DNA of 6,708 bases from Anaerolineaceae bacterium (GCA_003448875.1 DLXG01000208.1:1-6708), one strand, 5' to 3'. Counted from the first letter of the stretch, positions 1 to 6,604 are shown. Notes: generated from the letters alone by a model not told the origin. Numbers and translations: made by a program.

Positions 1-372
1 ATTTCGGTCGTGGTCAGCTCGGTTCAGCCCCAACGCAGTGCAAAAACCGGCATAGGTGAGAGGATGGAACATGCAGTCATCTGCCCCCATTTCTCTGGCG
101 GCTGCTTCCTCTCCCACCGCAGTGCACACGATGATTTTGATCTCGCGGTCATTCAGGTTTGCCAGCCAGTTGTGACATTCTTTCATGGTGTCCAACGAGG
201 AAAATATGAGGTATGCCGGATTGATCTTTTGAATTTCGGTCATGGCAGCAGCCGGCAGGCTGCTGGTCAATTCCAGCCCGCTCAAGTGGGCGTAGCGATT
301 CAACAGGTAAAACAGGCGCGCGTCATTGCCAATCACCAGTGCTATGGATTGGGAAGCGGGATATTCCACCAT
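1..372 (-). CDS. Receiver-like (degenerate) signalling protein, N-terminal part; runs off the left edge
   Basis: This is an open frame of 124 codons from an ATG at 372, with no stop before the window edge. The translation has the alternating strand/helix pattern of a CheY-like receiver: strand 1 'IALVIGND' (about residues 10-17), strand 3 'PAYLIFSS' (52-59), strand 4 'IKIIVCTA' (78-85), then 'GADDCMFHP' (96-104). The catalytic positions look altered. Ser58 sits where the phospho-accepting Asp is expected, and His103 replaces the Lys of the usual K-P motif. This suggests a pseudo-receiver that does not take phosphate in the normal way. What follows the domain lies outside the window, so the output function is unknown. 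The gene is on the same strand as, and 132 bp downstream of, the hybrid regulator. The ATG has no clear ribosome site. A TTG at 399 lies 7 nt after AAAAGGA and is a real alternative start adding 9 residues; an in-frame stop at 427-429 limits further extension. The coding call is firm; the fold assignment is moderate. Confidence 0.72.
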   Translation of the reverse strand, partial: MVEYPASQSIALVIGNDARLFYLLNRYAHLSGLELTSSLPAAAMTEIQKINPAYLIFSSLDTMKECHNWLANLNDREIKIIVCTAVGEEAAAREMGADDCMFHPLTYAGFCTALGLNRADHDRN

Positions 373-406
373 GTTTGACCAGCCGGATGAGGAGAACAAG
401 CACAAA

Positions 407-441
407 TCCTTTTCTTTTAGAGCGTTTCAGTCAGCATTATC
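407..441 (-). promoter_or_regulatory. Possible promoter -10 box and Shine-Dalgarno for the receiver-like gene
   Basis: Read on the minus strand, GATAAT (441-436) is a good -10 match. AAAAGGA (413-407) follows about 20 nt later, at the right distance from a TTG at 399. I see no convincing -35 element, so this may equally be read-through from the upstream regulator gene. No intrinsic terminator with a U-tract is visible between the two genes. Confidence 0.25.
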
Positions 442-504
442 ATCATACAACGAATACGAGGGGTGTTCTTGTTTCTCAGCCGGATGTTTTTGAACGAGAA
501 CGGG

Positions 505-3500
505 TTACTTCTTGCTGCGGTGGCGAAATGCGCGGGGTGAAAGTCCCATTTCCCTAATGAAGGTATGAGTAAAATGGGCACTATCGGAAAAACCAACATT
601 CAAGGCAATTTGAGTGATGCTCAGGTCGGTGTTCTGCAACAAATCGCAGGCCTGTTTGATGCGGTAACGGCGCAGATACGTCAGGGGGGTAATGCCAAAT
701 TCCTGCCGGAAACAATCGGTTAGATAGTCGGCGCTGATGTTGAGTTGGGCGGCAATATCCTCGCGGGTGATCGGCTCGGCAAAGCGGGTATGGATGATCG
801 CCGCGGCGCGTCGAATCAAGCGGCGGGTTGCACTGTTCAGGGTATCCCTACGGGTGAGGGCGGCTTCAATGTGTTCAAGGGTTTCCTTCTGACTGAACAT
901 GCCTTTGCTGAGAATACCGGCAACTCCGCGGTTGCAGCGCTCTACCTCAGCCTCGCTCAGCTGACGACCGGTCACGATGATGACCGGTATTGAGCGGGTT
1001 TCCGGCCGGCTGTGGAGCGCATCCAGCACGGCAAAACCGTCCATTTCCGGCATCATCAGGTCGAGTAGGATCAGGTCGGGTTTTTCGGCGATGGCAAGTT
1101 CCAGCCCTTTGTGTCCATCTTGGGCGGTCAAAACACGCCGGCCGGTTTGAGCCACAAGACGCCGGTGGGTTTCTAAGACGGCGGGGTCATCATCCACAAT
1201 CAGGACGGTTTGGGACGGCTGTCGGACCGGCAGAAGCCGGGCGAGTTCTTTGCTTAATTGGGCTGCTCGAACAGGTTTTTGCAGGTAATTCAATTCCAAT
1301 AATTCGCCGCGTGAATCGGCCGGATCAAGTGAAAAAGCAAAAATGGGTATATTTTCTAAGGACTTGTGCTGCCTGATGATTCTGGCCAATGACCAGCCGC
1401 GACTGGCTGCAAGGCCGTGACTGAGCAATATGGCTTCCGGTAATTGTTCCAATACTTTGGCAAGCCAATTGCTTTCTTCATCTATATTAACTACACGGGC
1501 AGTAAAACCGCTCCCTTCAAAATGATGCGCAAACTGATTTGCGGATTCGTTGTCCTCGATCAGAATCACCAGATTCCAGGCCGGACCGCTATTGAGCGCG
1601 GCAAAGGCGGCGGGTAGTTGACTTTCGGATTGAATAACAGGTAAGGTAAAAGTAAAGGTTGATCCGCAGCCGAAATCTCCCGGTGAGCGGGCGCTAATTC
1701 GACCGCCGTGGGCTTCAACCAATTGTCTGGTAATTGCCAGGCCTAGCCCAATGCCGCCAAGACCAGATTGAATAATCGTTTCACTCCGGTAAAATTCGTC
1801 AAAGACCTTTTCCAGATCGGCAGGCGGTATGCCAATGCCGGTATCGCTGACAGAGATGGAAACGCTATTGCCGGAGGGGATGACATCCAACCGGATTTGT
1901 CCAGCGGGGGTGAATTTGACGGCATTGCTGATCAGGTTAAGGGTAATCTGACGCAAACGAGTTTGATCGCCCAATACCCACGGGCCGTGTTTGGGGAGGT
2001 TGGCGTTCCAGCTGAGACCTTTCTCGCGCGCCATTTCTTCTCCAATCTGGAGCGGAATACGAAGCACTTCGGCCAGATCGAGCGGTTCGTGAAGAATGCG
2101 CAATTTACCCGCTTCGCTGCTGGCTAAATCAAGCACATCACCGATCAGGCGCGCCAGATGTTGAGCATTGGCGTTGATCTGTTCAATGTCCTTCAATTCA
2201 ACCGATTGACTTTTGAGCGACATTTCGCTCAATCCGACGATGACGCTGAGCGGGGTGCGTAATTCGTGGGAGACCATGGAAAGGAAGCGGCTTTTCAGAT
2301 GGCTGGCTTCTTCGGCGGCTTTGCGTCCTTCCAGTGCATCCTGATACAGACGGCTGGTGCGCAGGGCTGCGGCCAGATTGTGCACCAGTGCTGCACATAA
2401 TTCGGGGTTGGGCGCATCGAAGGACACGAAACCGAAGAGGTTGTCATCAATCCGGAGGGGCAGGATGGTTAATTTAAGGGGGCCTTCAAAGGAATAGACC
2501 AGGGGAATAGGAAAGCTGCGTGGATTGAAGGTGAGGTTGCTAAAATTTTGCCTGAAACCGGCTGTAAAGAGAACTGTTCCCTTTGCAGTGGGGTCTTCGC
2601 TGGCGGTGTCATACAGGGCTACCAGAGCGTTACTGATGCCGACTTTGGGCAGTTGGCGGCTCAAAATTTCGGCGATTTGCTCGACGTTAACTGCCGAAAG
2701 CATCTCGGCGGTTAACTGCCCAAGTTGGGACATCATCTGGATGTAGCGCACCATGGCACGGGTGGCCTGTTTTTGGATATGTTCGCTGATTTCTTGCCGC
2801 GCCAGGTCAAGGTAGAAAGCAGCCAGCAACGGGTCAATTTTCGGTTCCGACTGCGTTAAGGCAACCAGATTTTGAAGCATGACCGCCGTACCTGCCTGCC
2901 AGATGCGCGGGTCTTCCTCGTGCAGCTCACTCCATTGAACTGCCTGCTCAACGGCGGTAAGGAAGGCTTCGCTGCTCTGTTGAAAGCAGCTCTGGCGGAA
3001 AGATTCCAATAAGCGGGCGGCAAAGTTCTGCAATTCCTCAAGAGGCCTGTTGCGCGCTTCGGCAAAACAGGCTTGAGCAACCTGGTTGACAATTTCTTCT
3101 GCCTTGACGGGCAGACTGCTCATCTCCAGCCGACCGGAACGGCAGCCGCAGGATTCGCGCAGGATGAGCCGGGTGGGAACAACCACTTTTTTTAGCCCGT
3201 TCTGTGTGTTTTGAATGTATTCCAACAGGGTAGTTACCGCCTGATAACCGAGCAGAAAGGTGGGGTGGCGTACGGTGGTGAGGGAGGGAGAGACGGCTCG
3301 GGCCTCGAGGATATCATCGAAGCCGATGACGGCTATATCTGAAGGGATGCGGAAACCGGCTTGCTGTAAAACCTCCACGGCGCCAAGGCAGGAAAGATCG
3401 TTGCTGGCAATCAACCCGTCGAACGACTCTCCGCTGGAGAGGATTTGTCGCATGGCCGCTGCGCCGCCTTCTTTGCGGTGCTCGCCGAAGGCGCACAAGG

Positions 3501-4026
3501 CTGGCACGAAGGGCAGGCCGGCCTCGGCCAGCGCAGCCCGGTAAGCCTGCAAACGTTCCTCACTATCTCCCCCTCGGCCGGGATTACCGGCTATGAAAGC
3601 GATGCGCCGGCGTCCATGTTCGAGAAGGTGGAAAAATGCAGAGCGGATGCCGGATTTATTATCCACACAGACCACCGGGCCGGGGCCTTCGGGTGTGGTG
3701 AAGATCACCGGAAAACCGGAATCCAATAAATCCCGCACGTAATGCAATTGCGATTCGGTCAGTTCGTCCGGCACAATGATCAGACCATTGGTATTCCACG
3801 GGCCAACCGGGACAAAATCCACATCTTCGCCCGGCACCGGCCAAAAGGAATGGTGCTGTGGGCTTTTGCCGGTGACGCTAAAACCGCAGCCGAGCAGCAA
3901 ATTGCACCGGTAATCCCGTGCGGCGGCACTGATCCCCTGGATCAAGGAATAGGCATAATGATCCATGGAAGTGCCCTGATAAACCGGCCAGGTGGAAATG
4001 AAGCCAATGGTGGGGAATTGGGCCAT
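505..4026 (-). CDS. Hybrid phosphorelay regulator: LacI-type sensor, GAF-like, histidine kinase, two receivers, AraC HTH
   Basis: The protein has 1173 residues and no membrane segment or signal peptide, so it should be cytoplasmic. Domains in order: (1) LacI/Peripla_BP-like ligand domain, about 5-295, with 'IASND' (206-210), 'IAVIGFDD' (231-238), 'TTVRHP' (250-255) and the closing 'RESCGC' (290-295) usual for LacI-family effector domains; (2) helical linker, about 300-430; (3) GAF-like domain, about 435-565; (4) HisKA with 'SHELRTP' and phospho-acceptor H587; (5) HATPase with N701, 'DTGIGIP' (728-734) and 'GIGLGLAI' (758-765); (6) receiver 1, about 816-933, with Ser869 at the Asp position although K917 remains; (7) receiver 2, about 938-1058, complete with D945/D946, D989, T1019 and K1041; (8) AraC double HTH, about 1068-1173. 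It probably couples a small ligand, perhaps a sugar, to DNA binding by an intramolecular H587-to-D989 relay. It resembles the Bacteroides hybrid two-component regulators in its kinase-receiver-AraC half, but those sense in the periplasm. The start is nearly forced: an in-frame TAA lies two codons upstream, which also shows that no LacI HTH has been missed. Confidence 0.93.
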   Translation of the reverse strand: MAQFPTIGFISTWPVYQGTSMDHYAYSLIQGISAAARDYRCNLLLGCGFSVTGKSPQHHSFWPVPGEDVDFVPVGPWNTNGLIIVPDELTESQLHYVRDLLDSGFPVIFTTPEGPGPVVCVDNKSGIRSAFFHLLEHGRRRIAFIAGNPGRGGDSEERLQAYRAALAEAGLPFVPALCAFGEHRKEGGAAAMRQILSSGESFDGLIASNDLSCLGAVEVLQQAGFRIPSDIAVIGFDDILEARAVSPSLTTVRHPTFLLGYQAVTTLLEYIQNTQNGLKKVVVPTRLILRESCGCRSGRLEMSSLPVKAEEIVNQVAQACFAEARNRPLEELQNFAARLLESFRQSCFQQSSEAFLTAVEQAVQWSELHEEDPRIWQAGTAVMLQNLVALTQSEPKIDPLLAAFYLDLARQEISEHIQKQATRAMVRYIQMMSQLGQLTAEMLSAVNVEQIAEILSRQLPKVGISNALVALYDTASEDPTAKGTVLFTAGFRQNFSNLTFNPRSFPIPLVYSFEGPLKLTILPLRIDDNLFGFVSFDAPNPELCAALVHNLAAALRTSRLYQDALEGRKAAEEASHLKSRFLSMVSHELRTPLSVIVGLSEMSLKSQSVELKDIEQINANAQHLARLIGDVLDLASSEAGKLRILHEPLDLAEVLRIPLQIGEEMAREKGLSWNANLPKHGPWVLGDQTRLRQITLNLISNAVKFTPAGQIRLDVIPSGNSVSISVSDTGIGIPPADLEKVFDEFYRSETIIQSGLGGIGLGLAITRQLVEAHGGRISARSPGDFGCGSTFTFTLPVIQSESQLPAAFAALNSGPAWNLVILIEDNESANQFAHHFEGSGFTARVVNIDEESNWLAKVLEQLPEAILLSHGLAASRGWSLARIIRQHKSLENIPIFAFSLDPADSRGELLELNYLQKPVRAAQLSKELARLLPVRQPSQTVLIVDDDPAVLETHRRLVAQTGRRVLTAQDGHKGLELAIAEKPDLILLDLMMPEMDGFAVLDALHSRPETRSIPVIIVTGRQLSEAEVERCNRGVAGILSKGMFSQKETLEHIEAALTRRDTLNSATRRLIRRAAAIIHTRFAEPITREDIAAQLNISADYLTDCFRQEFGITPLTYLRRYRIKQACDLLQNTDLSITQIALNVGFSDSAHFTHTFIREMGLSPRAFRHRSKK

Positions 4027-4034
4027 ACAAAATT

Positions 4035-4065
4035 ATTTTATCATTGCTGAAAGGGTAGTCAGCAA
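4035..4065 (-). promoter_or_regulatory. Extended -10 promoter for the hybrid regulator, near-leaderless
   Basis: On the minus strand TGATAAAAT (4043-4035) matches an extended -10 (TGnTATAAT-like). A TTGCTG -35-like hexamer lies at 4065-4060, with a long 19-bp spacer that an extended -10 can tolerate. Transcription would start near 4028, only about 2 nt before the ATG at 4026. This fits the absence of any Shine-Dalgarno before that ATG. The promoter is inferred from motif matches only. Confidence 0.45.
4044..4065. repeat. Inverted repeat TTGCTGA-N8-TCAGCAA, candidate operator
   Basis: Two perfect 7-bp arms, 4044-4050 and 4059-4065, flank 8 bp. The repeat lies between, and partly over, the predicted -35 and -10 elements of the regulator promoter. 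A bound protein there would block or reshape transcription. Because it lies upstream of the predicted start site it is more likely a DNA operator than an RNA hairpin. The binding protein is unknown. Confidence 0.45.
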
Positions 4066-4321
4066 CAGGCGATTTTTGGGTAGGTTTACTATCCAATATT
4101 TTTACGCATTTTTTATTTGAAAAAATACTAAATAGTTACTAAAATACAACCTAAGTAAGACTTTTCGATACTGTCAAATATTGAGTATGTAACGACGGGG
4201 TGGGTTAGTGATAAATTGTTAGGTGAACTTAATTCTCATCTTAAGTCTATCTCACTTAAAAAATATTGTCAGAGATAAAAGTTTTGCGGGGTCAAACTTG
4301 AAACGTCCCTTCTTTACCTCC
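4066..4321. other. AT-rich divergent intergenic region
   Basis: About 255 bp separates the regulator promoter from the chosen start of the propeller gene. It is markedly richer in A and T than the flanking genes, especially 4081-4150. I find no ORF of interest and no tRNA or other RNA signature. A promoter for the plus-strand gene should be here. A weak candidate is TTGAGT (4181-4186) with AT-rich sequence near 4206-4216, but I cannot support it well. The frame of the propeller gene stays open back to a GTG at 4223, so part of this stretch could be translated if that start is used. Confidence 0.4.
4126..4143. repeat. Direct repeat TACTAAA spaced 11 bp, possible regulator site
   Basis: TACTAAA occurs at 4126-4132 and 4137-4143, one helical turn apart. 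A related TACTA lies at 4087-4091. AraC-family proteins often bind direct repeats, so this is a possible site for the adjacent regulator. The elements are short and AT-rich, and chance is not excluded. Confidence 0.25.
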
Positions 4322-6160
4322 ATGAACGCAACCGATAACAAACTGTATCCGCCGTTGAGATTTTTCTCTGCACTGCGGGCAGCCCTGTTCTTACTGATCG
4401 TGCTGGCAGCTTTAGCCTGTGTGTCGGGCAGCGTTTCCGCTCAGGCTGTTTTGGACCAGAGCGGTGAGGATGACCCACCCTACGAGGCAGAGAATGTTGA
4501 GCTGGTTGCCCAGTATGGCGGGATGGCAACCGATCTGGTCATGCGGGATCATTTTGTCTTCTTGGCCACCAGTCACCGTTTTTGGGTGGTGGATGTCTCA
4601 CAGCCGCAAACCCCTCAGATGATCGCTGCCAGCCCGCCGCTCGGCGATACCCCATGGAACATTGCCTTAGCGGATAACTGGCTGCTCGTTCCCGCCGGAG
4701 TGGATGGGTTGTGGATTTTTGATGTGCAGGACCCCTATCATCCGGTTGCTGTGGCTCACCTTCCCTCCAGAGACTTTTCTCTGGATGCCGCGATGTGGAA
4801 AAACTTCCTTTTTCTGGCTGACAGCCAAGGCGGATTGCGGATTTTTGACGCTTCGGATTTTGAGAAGCCGCGTGAGATTGGGACTTACGGCGAAACGATT
4901 CGTGAGGTTGAAATTGCGGGGGACTACCTGATTGTCCTATCCGATAAAAATGTTGACATTCTTGACCTTTCTGATCCTGCTAAACCCCTAGTGATCTGGC
5001 GCACCATGCTATCTGGGGATGTCTTCGATATTCGCGTGCATGGAAACTACCTGTTGATCCCGCAATGGAACAAGCGCGTACAGATTTGGGATATTCGCGA
5101 CCCAAAGTGGCCGGTCTGGCAGGCAAGCATATCGGTGCCGGCAGCTACCTATGCCGGTGGTATGGGGGAGTATATCTGGGTTAAAGGCTGGAACAGCTTA
5201 TATGTATTCGACCTGTCCAATCCATCCAAGCCGCAGCAAATTAGCCGTTTTGAATTGGATGGCTCCATTCAAAACGCTGTATATAAAGAGGGCCTGTTGT
5301 ATGCGGCTGATTACTTTGGCGGGTTGAGAGTGTTGGATTATTCCGATCCAAAACAGCCGATTGAGGTCGGTGAAGTGAAGATGCCCGGCATCTTACGCTA
5401 CACAGAGATGGAAAAGGGGTATCTTTATGCGGCCGACGAATTGTCCATCAAGACCATTGACCTCTCCAACATTCGTCGGCCACAACTGGTGTACGATTTT
5501 GGAATTGGACTGAACAGGTCAGCATCAAACAACGTAGAGGCGTGGGAGAACTATCTGGTTGCCGCCGAGGATGGCAGCATGGGCTTCCTGATTTTTGATG
5601 TTTCTGACCCGGCGAAGCCGGTGCAAATGGCGCACGACAAAAATCCTTTTTTCTATTCGGATTTTGCCGTGTGGCAGAACTACCTGATTGGCGTCCATTA
5701 CCGCGGATTAGCCATTTTTGATATATCCGATGTCAACCAGCCCGTTTTCTTAACCACCTATCCCTTATCGGGCGTTTTAGAGGCTGTGGTGCTGGATGAT
5801 AGAGTGGTTCTCCTGACGAAATATGGATTGCGGGTGATCGACATCAGTGACCCAAAGCAAATCCGTATGCTTGCTTCGGACAATTCGTTTAGCGATGGGA
5901 AGGATGTGGCTCTGTTCAAAAATATGGCATTCGTGGCAGACAGCCGAAAGGGTGTGCTGATCTATGACCTTTCTGACCCCACCGCACTGCGCCTCATCAA
6001 CACGATTACCACGCCGGACAATGCAGACTGCGTGGAGGTTTCAGGCCGATATGCGTTTGTGTGTCGTTGGAGAGATTTAGGGAACTATCGGTTCTTCGGC
6101 GGATTTGCGGTTTATGACATCCGCGATCCGGCCGACCCGATTGAGGTGGGCATTTTATGA
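4322..6160 (+). CDS. Exported LVIVD-repeat beta-propeller protein, C-terminus apparently frameshifted
   Basis: The product is 612 residues from the ATG at 4322. A positively charged N-region (R13, R16, R19) leads into a hydrophobic stretch (about 17-33) and a signal peptidase I-like site after 'SVSA' (about residue 40), so it should be exported. The cysteine after 'LAALA' is a poor lipobox match. The rest is 13 repeats of about 42 residues with cores such as 'LWIFDVQDP', 'VDILDLSDPAKP', 'LYVFDLSNPSKP' and 'FLIFDVSDPAKP', the signature of LVIVD repeats (beta-propeller blades). No catalytic motif is seen; such proteins are usually extracellular binding or scaffold modules, and the ligand here is unknown. 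The frame ends at TGA 6158-6160 just after 'DPADPIEVG', where another blade should follow, and that blade is present in the -1 frame. The start is uncertain: GTG 4223 and TTG 4298 are in frame, and none of the three has a clear Shine-Dalgarno. ATG 4322 is preferred because it places the signal peptide at the N-terminus. Confidence 0.85.
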   Translation: MNATDNKLYPPLRFFSALRAALFLLIVLAALACVSGSVSAQAVLDQSGEDDPPYEAENVELVAQYGGMATDLVMRDHFVFLATSHRFWVVDVSQPQTPQMIAASPPLGDTPWNIALADNWLLVPAGVDGLWIFDVQDPYHPVAVAHLPSRDFSLDAAMWKNFLFLADSQGGLRIFDASDFEKPREIGTYGETIREVEIAGDYLIVLSDKNVDILDLSDPAKPLVIWRTMLSGDVFDIRVHGNYLLIPQWNKRVQIWDIRDPKWPVWQASISVPAATYAGGMGEYIWVKGWNSLYVFDLSNPSKPQQISRFELDGSIQNAVYKEGLLYAADYFGGLRVLDYSDPKQPIEVGEVKMPGILRYTEMEKGYLYAADELSIKTIDLSNIRRPQLVYDFGIGLNRSASNNVEAWENYLVAAEDGSMGFLIFDVSDPAKPVQMAHDKNPFFYSDFAVWQNYLIGVHYRGLAIFDISDVNQPVFLTTYPLSGVLEAVVLDDRVVLLTKYGLRVIDISDPKQIRMLASDNSFSDGKDVALFKNMAFVADSRKGVLIYDLSDPTALRLINTITTPDNADCVEVSGRYAFVCRWRDLGNYRFFGGFAVYDIRDPADPIEVGIL

Positions 6161-6252
6161 GTAAAGGATTGGTTTTCATTCATAATCTGATCTCTAAAGG
6201 CGATTACCTGATTGCGACACAAGCGCATAGTGGTTTGGTCATTTACCGATTC
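4580..6252 (+). repeat. Fourteen tandem LVIVD-type protein repeats
   Basis: Core motifs of the form 'hhhhD-hsDP..P' begin at residues 87, 130, 172, 211, 253, 293, 335, 376, 422, 463, 503, 545 and 595, counting from the ATG at 4322. Most are spaced 39-46 residues apart. A fourteenth core, 'LVIYRFKNP', begins at nucleotide 6235 in the -1 frame. The repeats are diverged at DNA level. Fourteen units would fit two seven-bladed propellers; this count-based fold is an inference. Confidence 0.75.
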
Positions 6253-6318
6253 AAAAATCCCTTATATGCCCTGAACACGCGCATGATTATGAAAAAAGGG
6301 GATGTTTTTATCCAATAA
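6157..6318 (+). pseudogene. Displaced C-terminal blade of the LVIVD protein, -1 frame
   Basis: An open frame starts at ATG 6157, overlapping the upstream TGA as ATGA, and encodes 53 residues to TAA 6316-6318. Its middle, 'GDYLIATQAHSGLVIYRFKNP', has the form of an LVIVD blade ('GNYL...GL.IFD..DP') like the 13 upstream. The distance from the thirteenth core (6104) to this one (6235) is 131 nt, one short of 44 codons, which points to loss of one base, probably in the T-run at 6153-6156. Other explanations are a sequencing error, a translational -1 slip, or coupled reinitiation giving a separate small peptide. The last is least likely, since a lone blade should not fold. No ribosome site is seen before 6157. 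Confidence 0.7.
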
Positions 6319-6329
6319 AGCGTTATAAT
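6301..6329 (+). promoter_or_regulatory. Promoter for the riboswitch-controlled transcript
   Basis: TATAAT at 6324-6329 is a perfect -10 consensus. The -35 region near 6301-6306 (GATGTT, 17-bp spacer) is a poor match. Transcription would begin near 6336, about 34 nt before the first riboswitch stem, which is a typical arrangement. The box lies just past the end of the propeller frame, and no terminator for that gene is seen between. Confidence 0.5.
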
Positions 6330-6369
6330 ACTTTCATAACTCCCCGTTCTTTGGAAATGTATATTTACC

Positions 6370-6488
6370 CCTCTGGGTGACCCGATGCCCGGATGCCAGG
6401 GCGTAAAGGCGGAAGTCTGGTGCGAGTCCAGCGCTGTGCCGCAACTGTAACCGGCTGAAAGCCGGAAGCCAGAAAGCCTGCCCAGAGG
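6370..6488 (+). promoter_or_regulatory. Cobalamin (B12) riboswitch aptamer
   Basis: The conserved core of the cobalamin riboswitch family is present in order: GTAAAGGCGGAAG (6403-6415), GGTGCGAGTCC (6419-6429), GCCGCAACTGTAA (6438-6450), a hairpin CCGGC-TGAAA-GCCGG (6451-6465), and the B12 box AGCCAGAAAGCCTGCC (6467-6482). Stem P1 is a perfect 8-bp pairing of 6370-6377 with 6481-6488. A small hairpin at 6519-6533 (GAAGG, loop CGCGG, CTTTC) carries GCGG, complementary to CCGC at 6439-6442, and could make the L5-L13 kissing contact typical of the family. Binding of a cobalamin, such as adenosylcobalamin, normally turns off the downstream gene. The aptamer identity is firm; which cobalamin form it prefers cannot be told from sequence reading. 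Confidence 0.95.
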
Positions 6489-6578
6489 AATGTTCCACCG
6501 GTCGTGCTTCTCGAGCAAGAAGGCGCGGCTTTCCTTTCCGGCTGAAAACAACAAAGGGAAGGCAGGCGGCTTCTGGCT
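6467..6578 (+). promoter_or_regulatory. Riboswitch expression platform: long-range antiterminator helix
   Basis: The B12-box strand can pair with a downstream segment: AGCCAGAA (6467-6474) with TTCTGGCT (6571-6578), and GCCTGCC (6476-6482) with GGCAGGC (6561-6567). That is 15 base pairs with one small internal loop. The helix cannot coexist with the folded aptamer, because it takes the B12 box and the first two bases of the 3' strand of P1. It also takes the first 3 bases of the terminator stem. It is the natural candidate for the ligand-free, gene-on state. Pairing is seen directly; the regulatory role is inferred. Confidence 0.65.
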
Positions 6579-6604
6579 CAATCCGCACGGATTGGGCAAT
6601 TTTT
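6576..6604 (+). terminator. Intrinsic terminator of the riboswitch leader
   Basis: The stem GCTCAATCC (6576-6584) pairs with GGATTGGGC (6589-6597) over 9 bp, including one G-U, with loop GCAC. AATTTTT follows directly (6598-6604). It lies between the aptamer and the Shine-Dalgarno of the next gene, so it is the likely off-switch when cobalamin is bound. The U-tract is short, so attenuation may be incomplete. Confidence 0.75.

Noticed and set aside
10..378. Plus-strand open frame of 122 codons at the left edge
   Set aside because: It lies opposite the minus-strand receiver-like gene, whose translation shows a regular strand/helix pattern; the plus-strand product resembles nothing and has no ribosome site.
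453..502. Imperfect hairpin (GTTCT...AGAAC on the minus strand) after the hybrid regulator as a terminator
   Set aside because: The stem is interrupted by mismatches, the loop is about 20 nt and no T-tract follows.
4223..4321. GTG 4223 as the start of the propeller protein
   Set aside because: No ribosome site precedes it and it would put 33 unremarkable residues before the signal peptide. It is not excluded, only less likely than ATG 4322.
4374..4416. Lipoprotein signal with the cysteine after LAALA
   Set aside because: The residues before the Cys (A-L-A) do not fit the usual L-A/S-G/A order; a signal peptidase I site after SVSA fits better.
6284..6310. AAAAAA...TTTTT pairing at the end of the displaced blade as a terminator for the propeller gene
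   Set aside because: The stem would be almost only A-T pairs with no GC core, and part of it is coding in the -1 frame.
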